The position numbers and the translations under genes were made by a program. The notes under the pieces were generated by a model. The model did not search any database. It was not told where the DNA came from and was given only the letters and a program-made list of their open reading frames with translations. Shown one piece after another: positions 1 to 7,560 of a DNA stretch of 64,000 nt (within the stretch, counting starts at the first letter, position 1; each line of letters opens with the position of its first letter). The stretch is from an uncultured Clostridia bacterium (GTDB lineage Bacteria; Bacillota; Clostridia; Oscillospirales; Ruminococcaceae), in assembly GCA_947589215.1 (NCBI GenBank), contig CANQCL010000008.1, positions 24,239 through 88,238 on the forward strand, given 5' to 3'.

Positions 1-1
1 A

Positions 2-730
2 AAAGTTTCGTGGGGAAGCAACTCAGAATTCGACGCAACCGTTTTGGCGTTTGTTGACTATTGGCCGTCGCTGAACCCGCTTGAGAAAAACGAGGACGGA
101 AGCAATAAGGATTTTGCTGTTATGAACTTCGATTACGTTCAGGTTCAGGCGGCAATCGAGCCTTATGAGGTCTGGATAGATCTAGACGATAATGTATCAG
201 TTTCGGATTTTTACAAGTCTATTGAGAAATCTGATATAGAACCCACAAAGCTCAATGTAGCGTCGCAGGAGGTCATATCAGAAAAAAACGACCCTATGCT
301 TCAGGGCTTAAACGGCGCGCTGACGCTCGGGTTTATCATAATTATGATTATGTGCATAATAGGCTTTTTGATTTACTGGATACTTTCTATAAAGGCGAGA
401 ACGCTCCAGTTTGGAATACTTAGAGCAATGGGAATGACATTCAGAGAAATAATAGGAATGTTGTTCTACGAACAGCTTTTGGTATCGGGTGCAGCGATAG
501 TAGTTTCAATAGTGATAGGCGGAATAGCAAGCGACTTATTTGTACCTTTGTTTCAGTCGCTGTTTAACTCCTATGACGCAGTACCTCCTTTCAGCGTTGT
601 TCCGAAAAGGAGCGACTATCTGAAAATTTATGCAATAGTAGGTATAATGCTTATTATATGCTTTGGAATTTTGGGAAGAATAATTTCTAAGATAAAGGTT
701 TCGCAGGCACTCAAACTAGGCGAAGATTAA
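2..730 (+). CDS. ABC transporter permease, FtsX/MacB type (C-terminal part)
   Basis: The reading frame is open from base 2, so the gene starts upstream of the window and only about 242 C-terminal residues are visible. They show an extracytoplasmic stretch and then three hydrophobic segments near visible residues 106-130, 160-185 and 208-230. The cytoplasmic loop after the first segment contains 'LRAMGMTFREI', typical of the FtsX fold that couples to an ATPase. The last residues (KVSQALKLGED) match the usual end of these permeases. The family moves lipids, lipoproteins or antimicrobial peptides, or acts in mechanotransmission; the substrate cannot be told here. The MGMT-like gene follows 12 bases later. 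The TTG at 44 is an internal codon, not the start. Confidence 0.85.
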   Translation, partial: KVSWGSNSEFDATVLAFVDYWPSLNPLEKNEDGSNKDFAVMNFDYVQVQAAIEPYEVWIDLDDNVSVSDFYKSIEKSDIEPTKLNVASQEVISEKNDPMLQGLNGALTLGFIIIMIMCIIGFLIYWILSIKARTLQFGILRAMGMTFREIIGMLFYEQLLVSGAAIVVSIVIGGIASDLFVPLFQSLFNSYDAVPPFSVVPKRSDYLKIYAIVGIMLIICFGILGRIISKIKVSQALKLGED

Positions 731-742
731 AGCGGTGATCAA

Positions 743-1051
743 ATGAATACTTTTGAAAAAATATACGAGGTAGTAAAGAAAATCCCCAAAGGCAGAGTTG
801 CAACCTACGGGCAGGTTGCGGCTCTGGCAGGGAACAGACGGCTTTCACGGGTCGTGGGCTATGCACTTCACGTCAATCCCGACCCTGAGAACATTCCCTG
901 CTATCGTGTGGTAAACCGCTTTGGCGAGGTATCAAAGGCGTTTGCCTTTGGCGGGGAAAATATGCAGATTATCCTTTTAAGAGCAGATGGGATCAAAGTT
1001 ACAGACAAGGGGAAGGTCGATCTTGATACTTACCTTTGGGACGGGAAGTAG
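743..1051 (+). CDS. MGMT/Atl-like DNA alkyltransferase-domain protein
   Basis: A 102-residue protein equal to the winged-helix DNA-binding and active-site domain of O6-alkylguanine-DNA alkyltransferases, without the N-terminal domain. The helix-turn-helix region (GRVATYGQVAALAG, residues 18-30) is clear. The active-site motif, usually PCHR, reads PCYR at 52-55. Cys53 is kept, unlike Atl proteins where it is Trp, but the catalytic-relay His is Tyr. It could be a small alkyltransferase or a sensor of alkylated bases that recruits nucleotide excision repair; family knowledge allows both. It follows the permease by 12 bases with a weak ribosome site (GGTGATCAA) and ends at a strong terminator. 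Confidence 0.85.
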   Translation: MNTFEKIYEVVKKIPKGRVATYGQVAALAGNRRLSRVVGYALHVNPDPENIPCYRVVNRFGEVSKAFAFGGENMQIILLRADGIKVTDKGKVDLDTYLWDGK

Positions 1052-1061
1052 ACCATAATAA

Positions 1062-1090
1062 AAAGGTCGGCAAAACTGCCGACCTTTAGT
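1062..1090. terminator. Bidirectional rho-independent terminator
   Basis: A perfect 10-bp stem, AAAGGTCGGC (1062-1071) with GCCGACCTTT (1078-1087), around a 6-nt loop. It lies between the convergent MGMT-like gene and the zinc-ribbon membrane protein and has A and T flanks on both sides. Confidence 0.9.
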
Positions 1091-1098
1091 TTATATTA

Positions 1099-1386
1099 TT
1101 ATTTATCTATATCTATATTATTGCCGTTTTGATTATATGATGGTGAACACCAGTTCTTCTTCTTACAGCGTGGACACCTTAAATAACGATCATCGTTCAT
1201 ATGAAGTGCCAAAAGATACTTATACCATTTCAATCTAAAACGACAACCGCATTTATCGCATACATAAATTGTTCTGGACAAGCATATACTAGCAGGTACT
1301 ACCAATAAAAGCATAAAAATTATAATGCTTATAATCCCTAATACTAATGGAATTTCAAAATGCTCATCAAACCAGTTTATTGTCAT
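1099..1386 (-). CDS. Small membrane protein with zinc ribbon
   Basis: I do not recognise a named family. The 95-residue product has one hydrophobic segment (about residues 12-36) followed by a cytoplasmic zinc-ribbon-like part: CDKCGC at 43-48 and CPRCKK at 71-76, two knuckles spaced as in rubredoxin-type ribbons. The C-terminus is Asn/Asp rich. The ATG at 1386 is preceded by GGGGTGAT at good spacing, which supports translation. The gene stands alone, divergent from the 1.4-1.87 kb intergenic region and convergent with the MGMT-like gene. A zinc-binding membrane-anchored adaptor is a reasonable guess, no more. Confidence 0.7.
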   Translation of the reverse strand: MTINWFDEHFEIPLVLGIISIIIFMLLLVVPASICLSRTIYVCDKCGCRFRLKWYKYLLALHMNDDRYLRCPRCKKKNWCSPSYNQNGNNIDIDK

Positions 1387-1869
1387 AATATCACCCCATT
1401 TTTCACTTATGTTATACTACTTGAAATTCAAAAAAGCAATGGGCAAAGTGAACAATATTATATAATAATTTTTGGTATAAATTACTTAATCTTTTTTTAT
1501 TTAGAAAAAGAAAAGAGCCGCATTTGGTTAGGATGCAGCTCTTTTTCCGTGTAAAAATTTTGGAGAGGATTGAAATGAACCGTGTGACACGGTCAAATCA
1601 AATTAACTTTTACGTTAATTAAATTTCCTATGATTATTATACTCTTGTAATAATGGAGTTTGCAATAACAAAGCAATTACGAATTGTAACAAAATAATTA
1701 CAATTAATCCTATTGAGTAACAAAATGATGAAATAGTTTGATGTTCAAGCACTATATTTAGTGGTTGAAACAGCAGATGAAAATTTAGTACTTGAAATAA
1801 AACAAAATTTAGTGTATAATCGCTTTTATGAGAATGTCTATTCTTAAATTTTACTTTTGGAGAAGTGTT
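1387..1869. other. Intergenic region with terminator-like hairpin, two inverted repeats and coaX promoter
   Basis: No gene of normal size. It holds a hairpin at 1511-1545 (13-bp arms with one mismatch, A and T flanks). Next comes a 15-codon ORF at 1575-1622 with GGAGAGG ahead of it, containing two perfect inverted repeats (1580-1592 and 1601-1620). The coaX promoter follows, with ATTTAGT direct repeats at 1756, 1783 and 1807. The tiny ORF is not counted as a gene. Confidence 0.6.
1792..1820 (+). promoter_or_regulatory. Sigma-A-type promoter of coaX
   Basis: TTGAAA (1792-1797), a 17-nt spacer and TATAAT (1815-1820), about 50 nt before the coaX start. The -35 lies inside the second copy of a 15-bp direct repeat (ATTTAGTRNTTGAAA, 1756-1770 and 1783-1797). 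Confidence 0.75.
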
Positions 1870-2649
1870 ATGGTTTTAACTGTTGATGTTGGAAATACGA
1901 ACATAGTATTGTCGGCTTATAAAGATGACAAGGTAGTATTTACGTCAAGAATTGCAACTGAAGCTTCAAAAATGGAGGATCAGTATGCGATTGACATAAA
2001 AAACATCATCAGTCTTTACAACTGTAACAGCGAGACTTTCGAGGGAGCGATAATTTCGTCTGTAGTGCCGTCGATAGTACCAGCTCTTAAATCGGCTATA
2101 AAAAAGGTGGCAAAAGTGAACGCATTTGTTGTCGGACCGGGTATAAAGACTGGGCTTAACATCAAGTTGGGAGACCCCTCAGAGCTTGGCGCAGATCTTG
2201 TTTGCGGAGCGATAGGAGCGCTTGAAAAGTACAGTGCGCCTTGTATCATCATTGATATGGGAACAGCTACTACAATAAGCGCTATCGACAAAGACGGAGT
2301 TTTTTTGGGCGGTTCAATATGTCCGGGAGTTATGCTGTCGCTTGAGGTTCTGGCTAGCAAGACGGCTAATCTTCCCCATATTAACCTTGATGCAGCCAGT
2401 GATATAGTTATCGGGGCAAACACTAAAGACTCTATAACTTCGGGAATTGTGCTTGGGGCAGCGTCTATGCTGGACGGTATGATAGATAAGTACCGCAAGA
2501 TACTTGGAAACGACACTGTTGCAGTAGTTACAGGAGGTCTTGCAGGCGGTATAGTAAAGCATTGTACGGCAGAGAATATTGTTGTCGATGCTGATGTCGT
2601 CTCAGACGGGCTGTATGCCATTTACAAGAAAAACGCAAAAGTAAAATAA
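1870..2649 (+). CDS. coaX: Type III pantothenate kinase
   Basis: CoaX phosphorylates pantothenate in the first step of coenzyme A synthesis, in the cytosol. The 259-residue product has the ASKHA-fold phosphate loop DVGNTN at 6-11, GPGIKTG at 89-95, the catalytic Asp in LGADL (residue 109) and the second phosphate motif DMGTATT at 129-135. Length fits the family (about 255). I chose the ATG at 1870 because TTGGAGAAG lies just ahead and MVLTVDVGNTN is the normal N-terminus; an upstream in-frame ATG at 1828 would add an atypical extension. The next gene is an ECF S component, suggesting that pantothenate uptake and phosphorylation are made together. Confidence 0.95.
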   Translation: MVLTVDVGNTNIVLSAYKDDKVVFTSRIATEASKMEDQYAIDIKNIISLYNCNSETFEGAIISSVVPSIVPALKSAIKKVAKVNAFVVGPGIKTGLNIKLGDPSELGADLVCGAIGALEKYSAPCIIIDMGTATTISAIDKDGVFLGGSICPGVMLSLEVLASKTANLPHINLDAASDIVIGANTKDSITSGIVLGAASMLDGMIDKYRKILGNDTVAVVTGGLAGGIVKHCTAENIVVDADVVSDGLYAIYKKNAKVK

Positions 2650-2721
2650 TTGGTTTCGACATTCTTAAATTTACACACTGTATCAAAACAAAGGGTTTGA
2701 ACAGTAGTTAGGAGAATTTTT

Positions 2722-3309
2722 ATGTCAAACACAACAAAGAAAATCGTAGGAGTAGGTCTGTTTACAGCTATTGTAGTTGTTCTTCAGGTGCTTGCTGTAG
2801 TTATCAGACCAATGGTAGTATTCAACATTTCGCTGGTACTTGTACCTATAGTAGTCGGTGCGGCAATGTACGGATACAAGGCAGGAGCATGGCTTGGCTT
2901 TGTATTCGGCGTAGTTGTACTGCTAACCGATGCATCAGCATTTTTGGCAGTAAACATACCCGGAACAATTATCACCTGTATTTTAAAAGGTGCACTTGCA
3001 GGACTTGTTGCAGGACTTGTTTACTTAGCTTTAGAAAAGAAAAATCAAATTGCCGCAGTTTTTGTATCGGCAATTGTTTGCCCAATTGTTAACACAGGAG
3101 TTTTCCTGTTGGGATGCAGGATATTCTTTATGGATACAATTAATACATGGTCAGCGGCAGCAGGATATGAAAGTGCCGGAGCGTATATGATTTTTGCTTT
3201 GGTCGGCGTAAACTTTTTGATTGAAATGGCGTTGAATATCGTATTAAGCCCTGTTATAGTAAAAATCATATCTATCGGCAAGGCAAAGAAAGCTGTTACA
3301 GCAAAATAA
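2722..3309 (+). CDS. ECF transporter substrate-binding (S) component, probably for pantothenate
   Basis: A 195-residue, very hydrophobic protein with about six membrane segments, the architecture of S components of energy-coupling-factor vitamin importers. S components bind the vitamin and dock on a shared EcfT-EcfA-EcfA' module, which is not in this window. The N-terminal MSNTTKKIVGVGLFTAI and the AMYGYKAGAWLGFVFG segment are typical of the PanT-like branch. It lies 72 bases after coaX with no terminator between, and GGAGAA precedes the ATG. Pantothenate as substrate is inferred from the neighbour, not from a residue signature. A strong terminator follows. Confidence 0.85.
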   Translation: MSNTTKKIVGVGLFTAIVVVLQVLAVVIRPMVVFNISLVLVPIVVGAAMYGYKAGAWLGFVFGVVVLLTDASAFLAVNIPGTIITCILKGALAGLVAGLVYLALEKKNQIAAVFVSAIVCPIVNTGVFLLGCRIFFMDTINTWSAAAGYESAGAYMIFALVGVNFLIEMALNIVLSPVIVKIISIGKAKKAVTAK

Positions 3310-3334
3310 TTTATAACGTTATTATAACATATGT

Positions 3335-3365
3335 AGGGCGGCAGTTTTGCCGCCTTGAATTTTTA
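3335..3365 (+). terminator. Rho-independent terminator of the coaX operon
   Basis: A 9-bp stem (3335-3343 with 3348-3356, core GGCGGCA/TGCCGCC), loop GTTT, then a T-rich tail. It lies 25 bases after the ECF gene. Confidence 0.85.
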
Positions 3366-3394
3366 AATCAGTAGGTTTATCGGAGAGAAATACT

Positions 3395-4336
3395 ATGGAA
3401 CTATCCCTTATTCTTTTAAAACAAGTGTCTGTAATGCTTATACTTATTTGTATAGGCGCAATTTGCTTTAAAACAAAGCTTGTATCTCTTGAGGGCAATA
3501 AAAGTCTTACTAATCTTGTATTGTATATTGTAAACCCCGCTGTGATAATTGTTTCTTATCAGCAGGATTTTTCACCTCGTCTTTTCAAAGGCTTGGGATA
3601 TGCGCTTTTGCTTTCTGCGGCAGGACTTTTACTGTTTATAGCTGTTTCTTATCTCTTTTTAAGAGGAAAGGATAAAGACAATATAAGTATAGAACGAATC
3701 AATGCTTCCTATTCAAACTGTGGCTTTATGGGTATTCCTCTAGCCCTTGCGCTTTTCGGCTCGGAGGGGGTATTGTACATAACTGCAATAAACACAGTGT
3801 TTAATATAATGGTATGGACGCACGGGGTTTTTACTATATCAGGGGAAAAGTTGGAGGTTTCATTTAAAAAGATAATAACAAACCCTACAATACTTGCTAC
3901 CATTCTGGGATTTCTGCTTTTTGTATTTCAAATCAGAATACCCGGACTGCTGTTTGATACGCTTTCTTATGTGAATAACATTATAACTCCGCTGGCTATG
4001 TTTGTTGCAGGAGTTACTATAGCAAACTCAAGCCTTTTAAAGGCTTTAAGAAAACCCAAAATATATTTTGTATCCGCTTTAAAACTTATTATAACTCCCG
4101 TAATTTTGATTTTGCTGTTATGTTTCTTCCCCTGCCCTAATGAAACGGCAAAGATTACGACTATAGTCGGGCTTTCCTGCCCGTCTGCCACGATTGGGAC
4201 AATGCTTGCGATAAGGTTTGATAAAAACTCGTCGTATTCATCTCAAATGTTTGGACTTTCAACAATACTTTCAGTAGTTACCCTGCCGATAATTGTATAT
4301 ATTGCAAAGACGGTGGGGAGTATTTTTGTAGGCTAG
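3395..4336 (+). CDS. AEC-family (auxin efflux carrier-like) transporter
   Basis: A 313-residue membrane protein with about ten hydrophobic segments. The N-terminal half contains the family pattern around LVLYIVNPAVIIVSY (residues 41-55) and the conserved NCGFMGIPLALALFG segment. The C-terminal half repeats it with LSCPSATIGTMLA. Bacterial AEC members export or exchange organic acids such as malate or malonate; the substrate is unknown here. GGAGAG precedes the ATG. The M50-like gene follows 22 bases later on the same strand, so both may share a transcript, although no functional link is evident. Confidence 0.88.
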   Translation: MELSLILLKQVSVMLILICIGAICFKTKLVSLEGNKSLTNLVLYIVNPAVIIVSYQQDFSPRLFKGLGYALLLSAAGLLLFIAVSYLFLRGKDKDNISIERINASYSNCGFMGIPLALALFGSEGVLYITAINTVFNIMVWTHGVFTISGEKLEVSFKKIITNPTILATILGFLLFVFQIRIPGLLFDTLSYVNNIITPLAMFVAGVTIANSSLLKALRKPKIYFVSALKLIITPVILILLLCFFPCPNETAKITTIVGLSCPSATIGTMLAIRFDKNSSYSSQMFGLSTILSVVTLPIIVYIAKTVGSIFVG

Positions 4337-4358
4337 CAAAATGAAAGGAGAATAGTCA

Positions 4359-5507
4359 ATGAAAGATATTTCAAAAAAGAAAAAAGCCACTTGGCAGACG
4401 TGTATAGTAATGATTTTTCCTCTTCTGACCGGTATAATCTGCGGTATACTGTTTGCAAAATATGACAGTAAAACAAATTCAGAAAGGTCATTTGGTGAAG
4501 GCTTGCTGATTTTTGCGGTATGGTTGGCTATTTTATATATAGCAATGTATATTCAAACGATAATTCACGAGGCTGGACACCTTGTATTCGGTTTGTTTAC
4601 AGGATACCGATTTTCGTCTTTTCGCATTGCTAACTTTATATGGATCAAGGAAAACGACAAGCTATCTTTCAAAAGACTGTTCATTTCCGGAACTGCTGGA
4701 CAGTGTTTGCTGATACCGCCCGAAATGATTGATGGAAAAATACCGGTTGTTTTATATAATCTTGGCGGCTCGCTGATGAATGTAATTGCTAGTTTTATAT
4801 TTCTTGGACTTTATTTTTTGTTCGGCGGATCGTCGCTTTTCTCAATGATTATGATTATGCTGGTTGTAGTTGGATTTTGCATTGCCGTGATTAATGGTGT
4901 TCCAATGCGTTTGGGAATGATAGATAATGACGGATATAACGCTTTTTCTCTTAGAAAAAATAATGAAGCACTTCGTGCTTTTTGGCTGCAGCTTAAAATC
5001 AATGAGCAGATTGCTAAAAGAATTCGCCTAAAAGAAATGCCAAAAGAATGGTTTGTTATACCTTCAGATGAAGCAATGGAAAATAATATGATTGCCGCTA
5101 TAGGAGTATTTGCCTGCAACCGCTTAATGGATGAGCATAAATTTGAAGAAGCATACAGTTTGATGGAGCGTCTGTTAGAAGCAAATACAGCAATAATTGG
5201 TCTGCATAGAAATCTTTTAGTATGTGATTGCATTTATTGTGAGTTGATTTCTGAAAACCGACAGGCTAATCTGGATAAAATGTTGACTAAGGAGTTTAAA
5301 AAGTTTATAAAGTCAATGGGAAAATACCCGTCAGTTCTGCGAATGGAATATGCTTATGCTCTTTTAGCGGAGAGGGATAATACCAAAGCGGAAATTTTAA
5401 AAAAAGAGTTTAACAAATGTGCGAAAACCTATCCGTATTTCAGTGATATAGAGGCAGAAAAAGAATTAATAGAGATAGCGGATAAAAAGTGTTCTGAGCG
5501 TGTTTAA
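4359..5507 (+). CDS. M50-like membrane metalloprotease with helical C-terminal domain
   Basis: A 382-residue protein. After a basic N-terminus come membrane segments, the second ending in IIHEAGH (His70, Glu71, His74), the zinc motif of site-2 proteases. GGSLMNVI (136-143) corresponds to the second conserved motif, and DNDGYNAF (189-196) sits where the zinc-binding Asp of the usual LDG motif should be, here as NDG. From about residue 200 the protein is soluble and helical, with TPR-like pairs (MEERLL/EAY patterns). This M50-plus-TPR layout is seen in gut Clostridia but has no known substrate that I can name. AAGGAG precedes the ATG. It ends at a perfect bidirectional terminator. Confidence 0.75.
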   Translation: MKDISKKKKATWQTCIVMIFPLLTGIICGILFAKYDSKTNSERSFGEGLLIFAVWLAILYIAMYIQTIIHEAGHLVFGLFTGYRFSSFRIANFIWIKENDKLSFKRLFISGTAGQCLLIPPEMIDGKIPVVLYNLGGSLMNVIASFIFLGLYFLFGGSSLFSMIMIMLVVVGFCIAVINGVPMRLGMIDNDGYNAFSLRKNNEALRAFWLQLKINEQIAKRIRLKEMPKEWFVIPSDEAMENNMIAAIGVFACNRLMDEHKFEEAYSLMERLLEANTAIIGLHRNLLVCDCIYCELISENRQANLDKMLTKEFKKFIKSMGKYPSVLRMEYAYALLAERDNTKAEILKKEFNKCAKTYPYFSDIEAEKELIEIADKKCSERV

Positions 5508-5511
5508 ACAA

Positions 5512-5546
5512 AAATAGCATAACCCTTTTGGGTTATGCTATTTATC
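5512..5546. terminator. Bidirectional terminator between M50-like gene and nadE
   Basis: A perfect 14-bp stem (5512-5525 with 5530-5543) around TTTT, with A- and T-rich ends. It serves two convergent genes. Confidence 0.92.
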
Positions 5547-7498
5547 TATTTTGTAAAATACAAAAACGGCATATCGTTTTTCTTGTCCTGTTCCAGTTCA
5601 TCTATCCACAGCTTTGAAACTGCATCGCTCGGCATTCTCCAATCACCTCTCGGAGAAAGCGTAACAGTACCGATTTTCGCCCCATCAGGCAAGCAGGAAC
5701 GCTTGAACTGCTGTGAGAAAAATCTTGAATAAAATTTTTCCAACCATTTTAAAATAGTGATGTTATCATACTTTCCGTCAAAGGCGTATTTAGCAAGCCT
5801 TAACACCTTTCTCGGCGGAAATCCCCACCTTATAGCGTAATATAAAAAGAAGTCGTGAAGCTCATACGGACCGACAATATCCTCAGTTTTTTGAGTAATG
5901 TTCTCCTTGCTTTCATCTGTCGGCAAAAGCTCTGGCGAGACAGGGGTATCAAAAATATCGTAAAGAACTTTCTTTACCTCGTCGTCTCCGCAGGTGTCGG
6001 CATAGTATTTAATTATGTGACGCACAAGCGTTTTCGGAACGGAGGCATTTACTCCGTACATAGACATATGGTCGCCGTTGTAAGTCGCCCAGCCGAGTGC
6101 AAGCTCTGACAAATCTCCTGTGCCGACAACAAAGCCTCCTACTTGGTTTGCTATATTCATCAAGACCTGTGTTCGCTCTCTTGCCTGCCCGTTTTCAAAG
6201 ACAACATCGTGGTTGCTTTGGTCGTGACCTATATCTTCAAAGTGCTGAAGCACCGAGTCTGTTATGTCAACCTCTCTAAATGTAACGCCTAAGGTGTTGC
6301 AGAGAATTTCAGCGTTTGAGCGTGTGCGTTTAGTTGTGCCGAAGCAAGGCATTGTGACTGCAACTATATCCTCTCTGTTGCGGTTGAGCAGATCAATCGC
6401 ATTTACACAAACTAAAAGCGCAAGAGCGCTGTCCAGTCCCCCTGAAATACCTATAACTATAGATTTTGCATTAGTGTGTGAAATTCTCTTTTTAAGCCCC
6501 TCCGACTGCATTCGCAGAATAAGTTCGCATCGGCTGTTTTTCTCGAACTCATCATATGGTATAAACGGCGTCTTTGAATAAAACCTTGTAAGTGATGTGT
6601 CTTTAGGTTTTATTGAAAATTCTACGGTAACATAATCGTTTTCGTTGCTTTCGGGAAATGTCGACAGTTTTTTTCGTTCTCCTGCGAGCTTTTGCAAATC
6701 AATTTCTGAAATTGTCATTTCATTTTCAAATAATCTGCTTTCTTTCAATATCGCTCCGTTCTCGGCAATGATATTGTGACCTGAAAACACCATATCCTGA
6801 GTGGACTCGCCGTCTCCGGCGGAGCAGTATAGATACCCGCAGATAAGCCTTGCCGACTGGTTTTTTACAAGCTCTCGCCTGTATTTATCCTTTCCGATAA
6901 CTTCGTCGGAGGCTGAAAGGTTGCCTATTAGCGTTGCCCCTGCTAAAGCGTGCTGATTGGAAACAGGACAGGGCGACCATAGATCCTCGCAGATTTCAAC
7001 AGCATAAATAAGCTCTTTCATTTCTTTTGCTTTGAACAAAATTTTAGAACCGAACGGATAGCTTTTGCCGAGCAATTCTATTTGCTCGGTATCTTTTGGC
7101 GCGGAAGAAAAATGGCGAATTTCATAAAACTCGTTATAATTTGGCAGAGAAGTCTTTGGAACAACGCCTAGAATATCTCCGTTGTATATAACCACTCCGC
7201 AATTGTAAAGCTTGCCGTTTTTAAAAAGCGGACATCCTACTGTGCAAATTATTTCCTTTTCTTCGGTTGATTTTACAACTCTTTCAAGACCTTCTAACGC
7301 TTTTTCAATAAGCAGTCTTTGATTGAAAAGATCCTGACAGGTGTACGAGGTTATGCAAAGCTCAGGAAAAACGCATAGCTTTACTTCTTCTTTGTATGCA
7401 CGGTTTATATAAGAAATTATACTGTCTACATTAAAGTCTACATCGGCGACTTTGATGCTCGGGGTTATTGCCGCGACCTTTAAAAATCCGTCTTTCAT
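5546..7498 (-). CDS. nadE: Glutamine-dependent NAD+ synthetase
   Basis: A 650-residue cytosolic enzyme that makes NAD+ from deamido-NAD+, ATP and glutamine. The N-terminal nitrilase-type glutaminase domain (about 1-290) shows the triad Glu46 (FPEL), Lys115 (VPKTS) and Cys170 (ICEDLW). The synthetase domain carries the ATP loop GISGGLDSA and the later GTGDLSELALGW segment. I start it at 7498 (MKDGFLKV), the usual N-terminus. A TTG start at 7537 would contain the Shine-Dalgarno itself. Oddly, AGGAGG (7532-7527) is separated from this ATG by a perfect 18-nt hairpin and then 10 nt. It lies downstream of a histidine phosphatase gene on the same strand. Confidence 0.95.
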   Translation of the reverse strand: MKDGFLKVAAITPSIKVADVDFNVDSIISYINRAYKEEVKLCVFPELCITSYTCQDLFNQRLLIEKALEGLERVVKSTEEKEIICTVGCPLFKNGKLYNCGVVIYNGDILGVVPKTSLPNYNEFYEIRHFSSAPKDTEQIELLGKSYPFGSKILFKAKEMKELIYAVEICEDLWSPCPVSNQHALAGATLIGNLSASDEVIGKDKYRRELVKNQSARLICGYLYCSAGDGESTQDMVFSGHNIIAENGAILKESRLFENEMTISEIDLQKLAGERKKLSTFPESNENDYVTVEFSIKPKDTSLTRFYSKTPFIPYDEFEKNSRCELILRMQSEGLKKRISHTNAKSIVIGISGGLDSALALLVCVNAIDLLNRNREDIVAVTMPCFGTTKRTRSNAEILCNTLGVTFREVDITDSVLQHFEDIGHDQSNHDVVFENGQARERTQVLMNIANQVGGFVVGTGDLSELALGWATYNGDHMSMYGVNASVPKTLVRHIIKYYADTCGDDEVKKVLYDIFDTPVSPELLPTDESKENITQKTEDIVGPYELHDFFLYYAIRWGFPPRKVLRLAKYAFDGKYDNITILKWLEKFYSRFFSQQFKRSCLPDGAKIGTVTLSPRGDWRMPSDAVSKLWIDELEQDKKNDMPFLYFTK

Positions 7499-7532
7499 AA
7501 ATATGGCTATGCTCTGATGAGAGCATCCTCCT
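7499..7532 (-). promoter_or_regulatory. Shine-Dalgarno and start codon separated by an 18-nt stem-loop (nadE)
   Basis: Reading the minus strand: AGGAGG at 7532-7527, then ATGCTCT-CATC-AGAGCAT (7526-7509, perfect 7-bp stem with 4-nt loop), then 10 nt, then the ATG at 7498. Folding the hairpin brings the ribosome site to about normal spacing. The same layout precedes the response regulator and, in weaker form, rnfB. Confidence 0.7.
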
Positions 7533-7560
7533 TTCAATTTATATGCAAAAGTTTTTACTG

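Noticed and set aside
743..1051. MGMT-like protein as an Atl (Trp) variant
   Set aside because: The active-site Cys is retained (PCYR), so it is not a classic Atl; only the His is changed.
1360..1554. 64-codon frame on the plus strand
   Set aside because: It overlaps the start of the zinc-ribbon membrane gene, runs through the 1511-1545 hairpin and has no ribosome site.
2016..2621. 201-codon open frame on the minus strand opposite coaX
   Set aside because: It is antisense to coaX, is low-complexity in Ser, Pro and Ile, has no ribosome site, and CoaX is certain.
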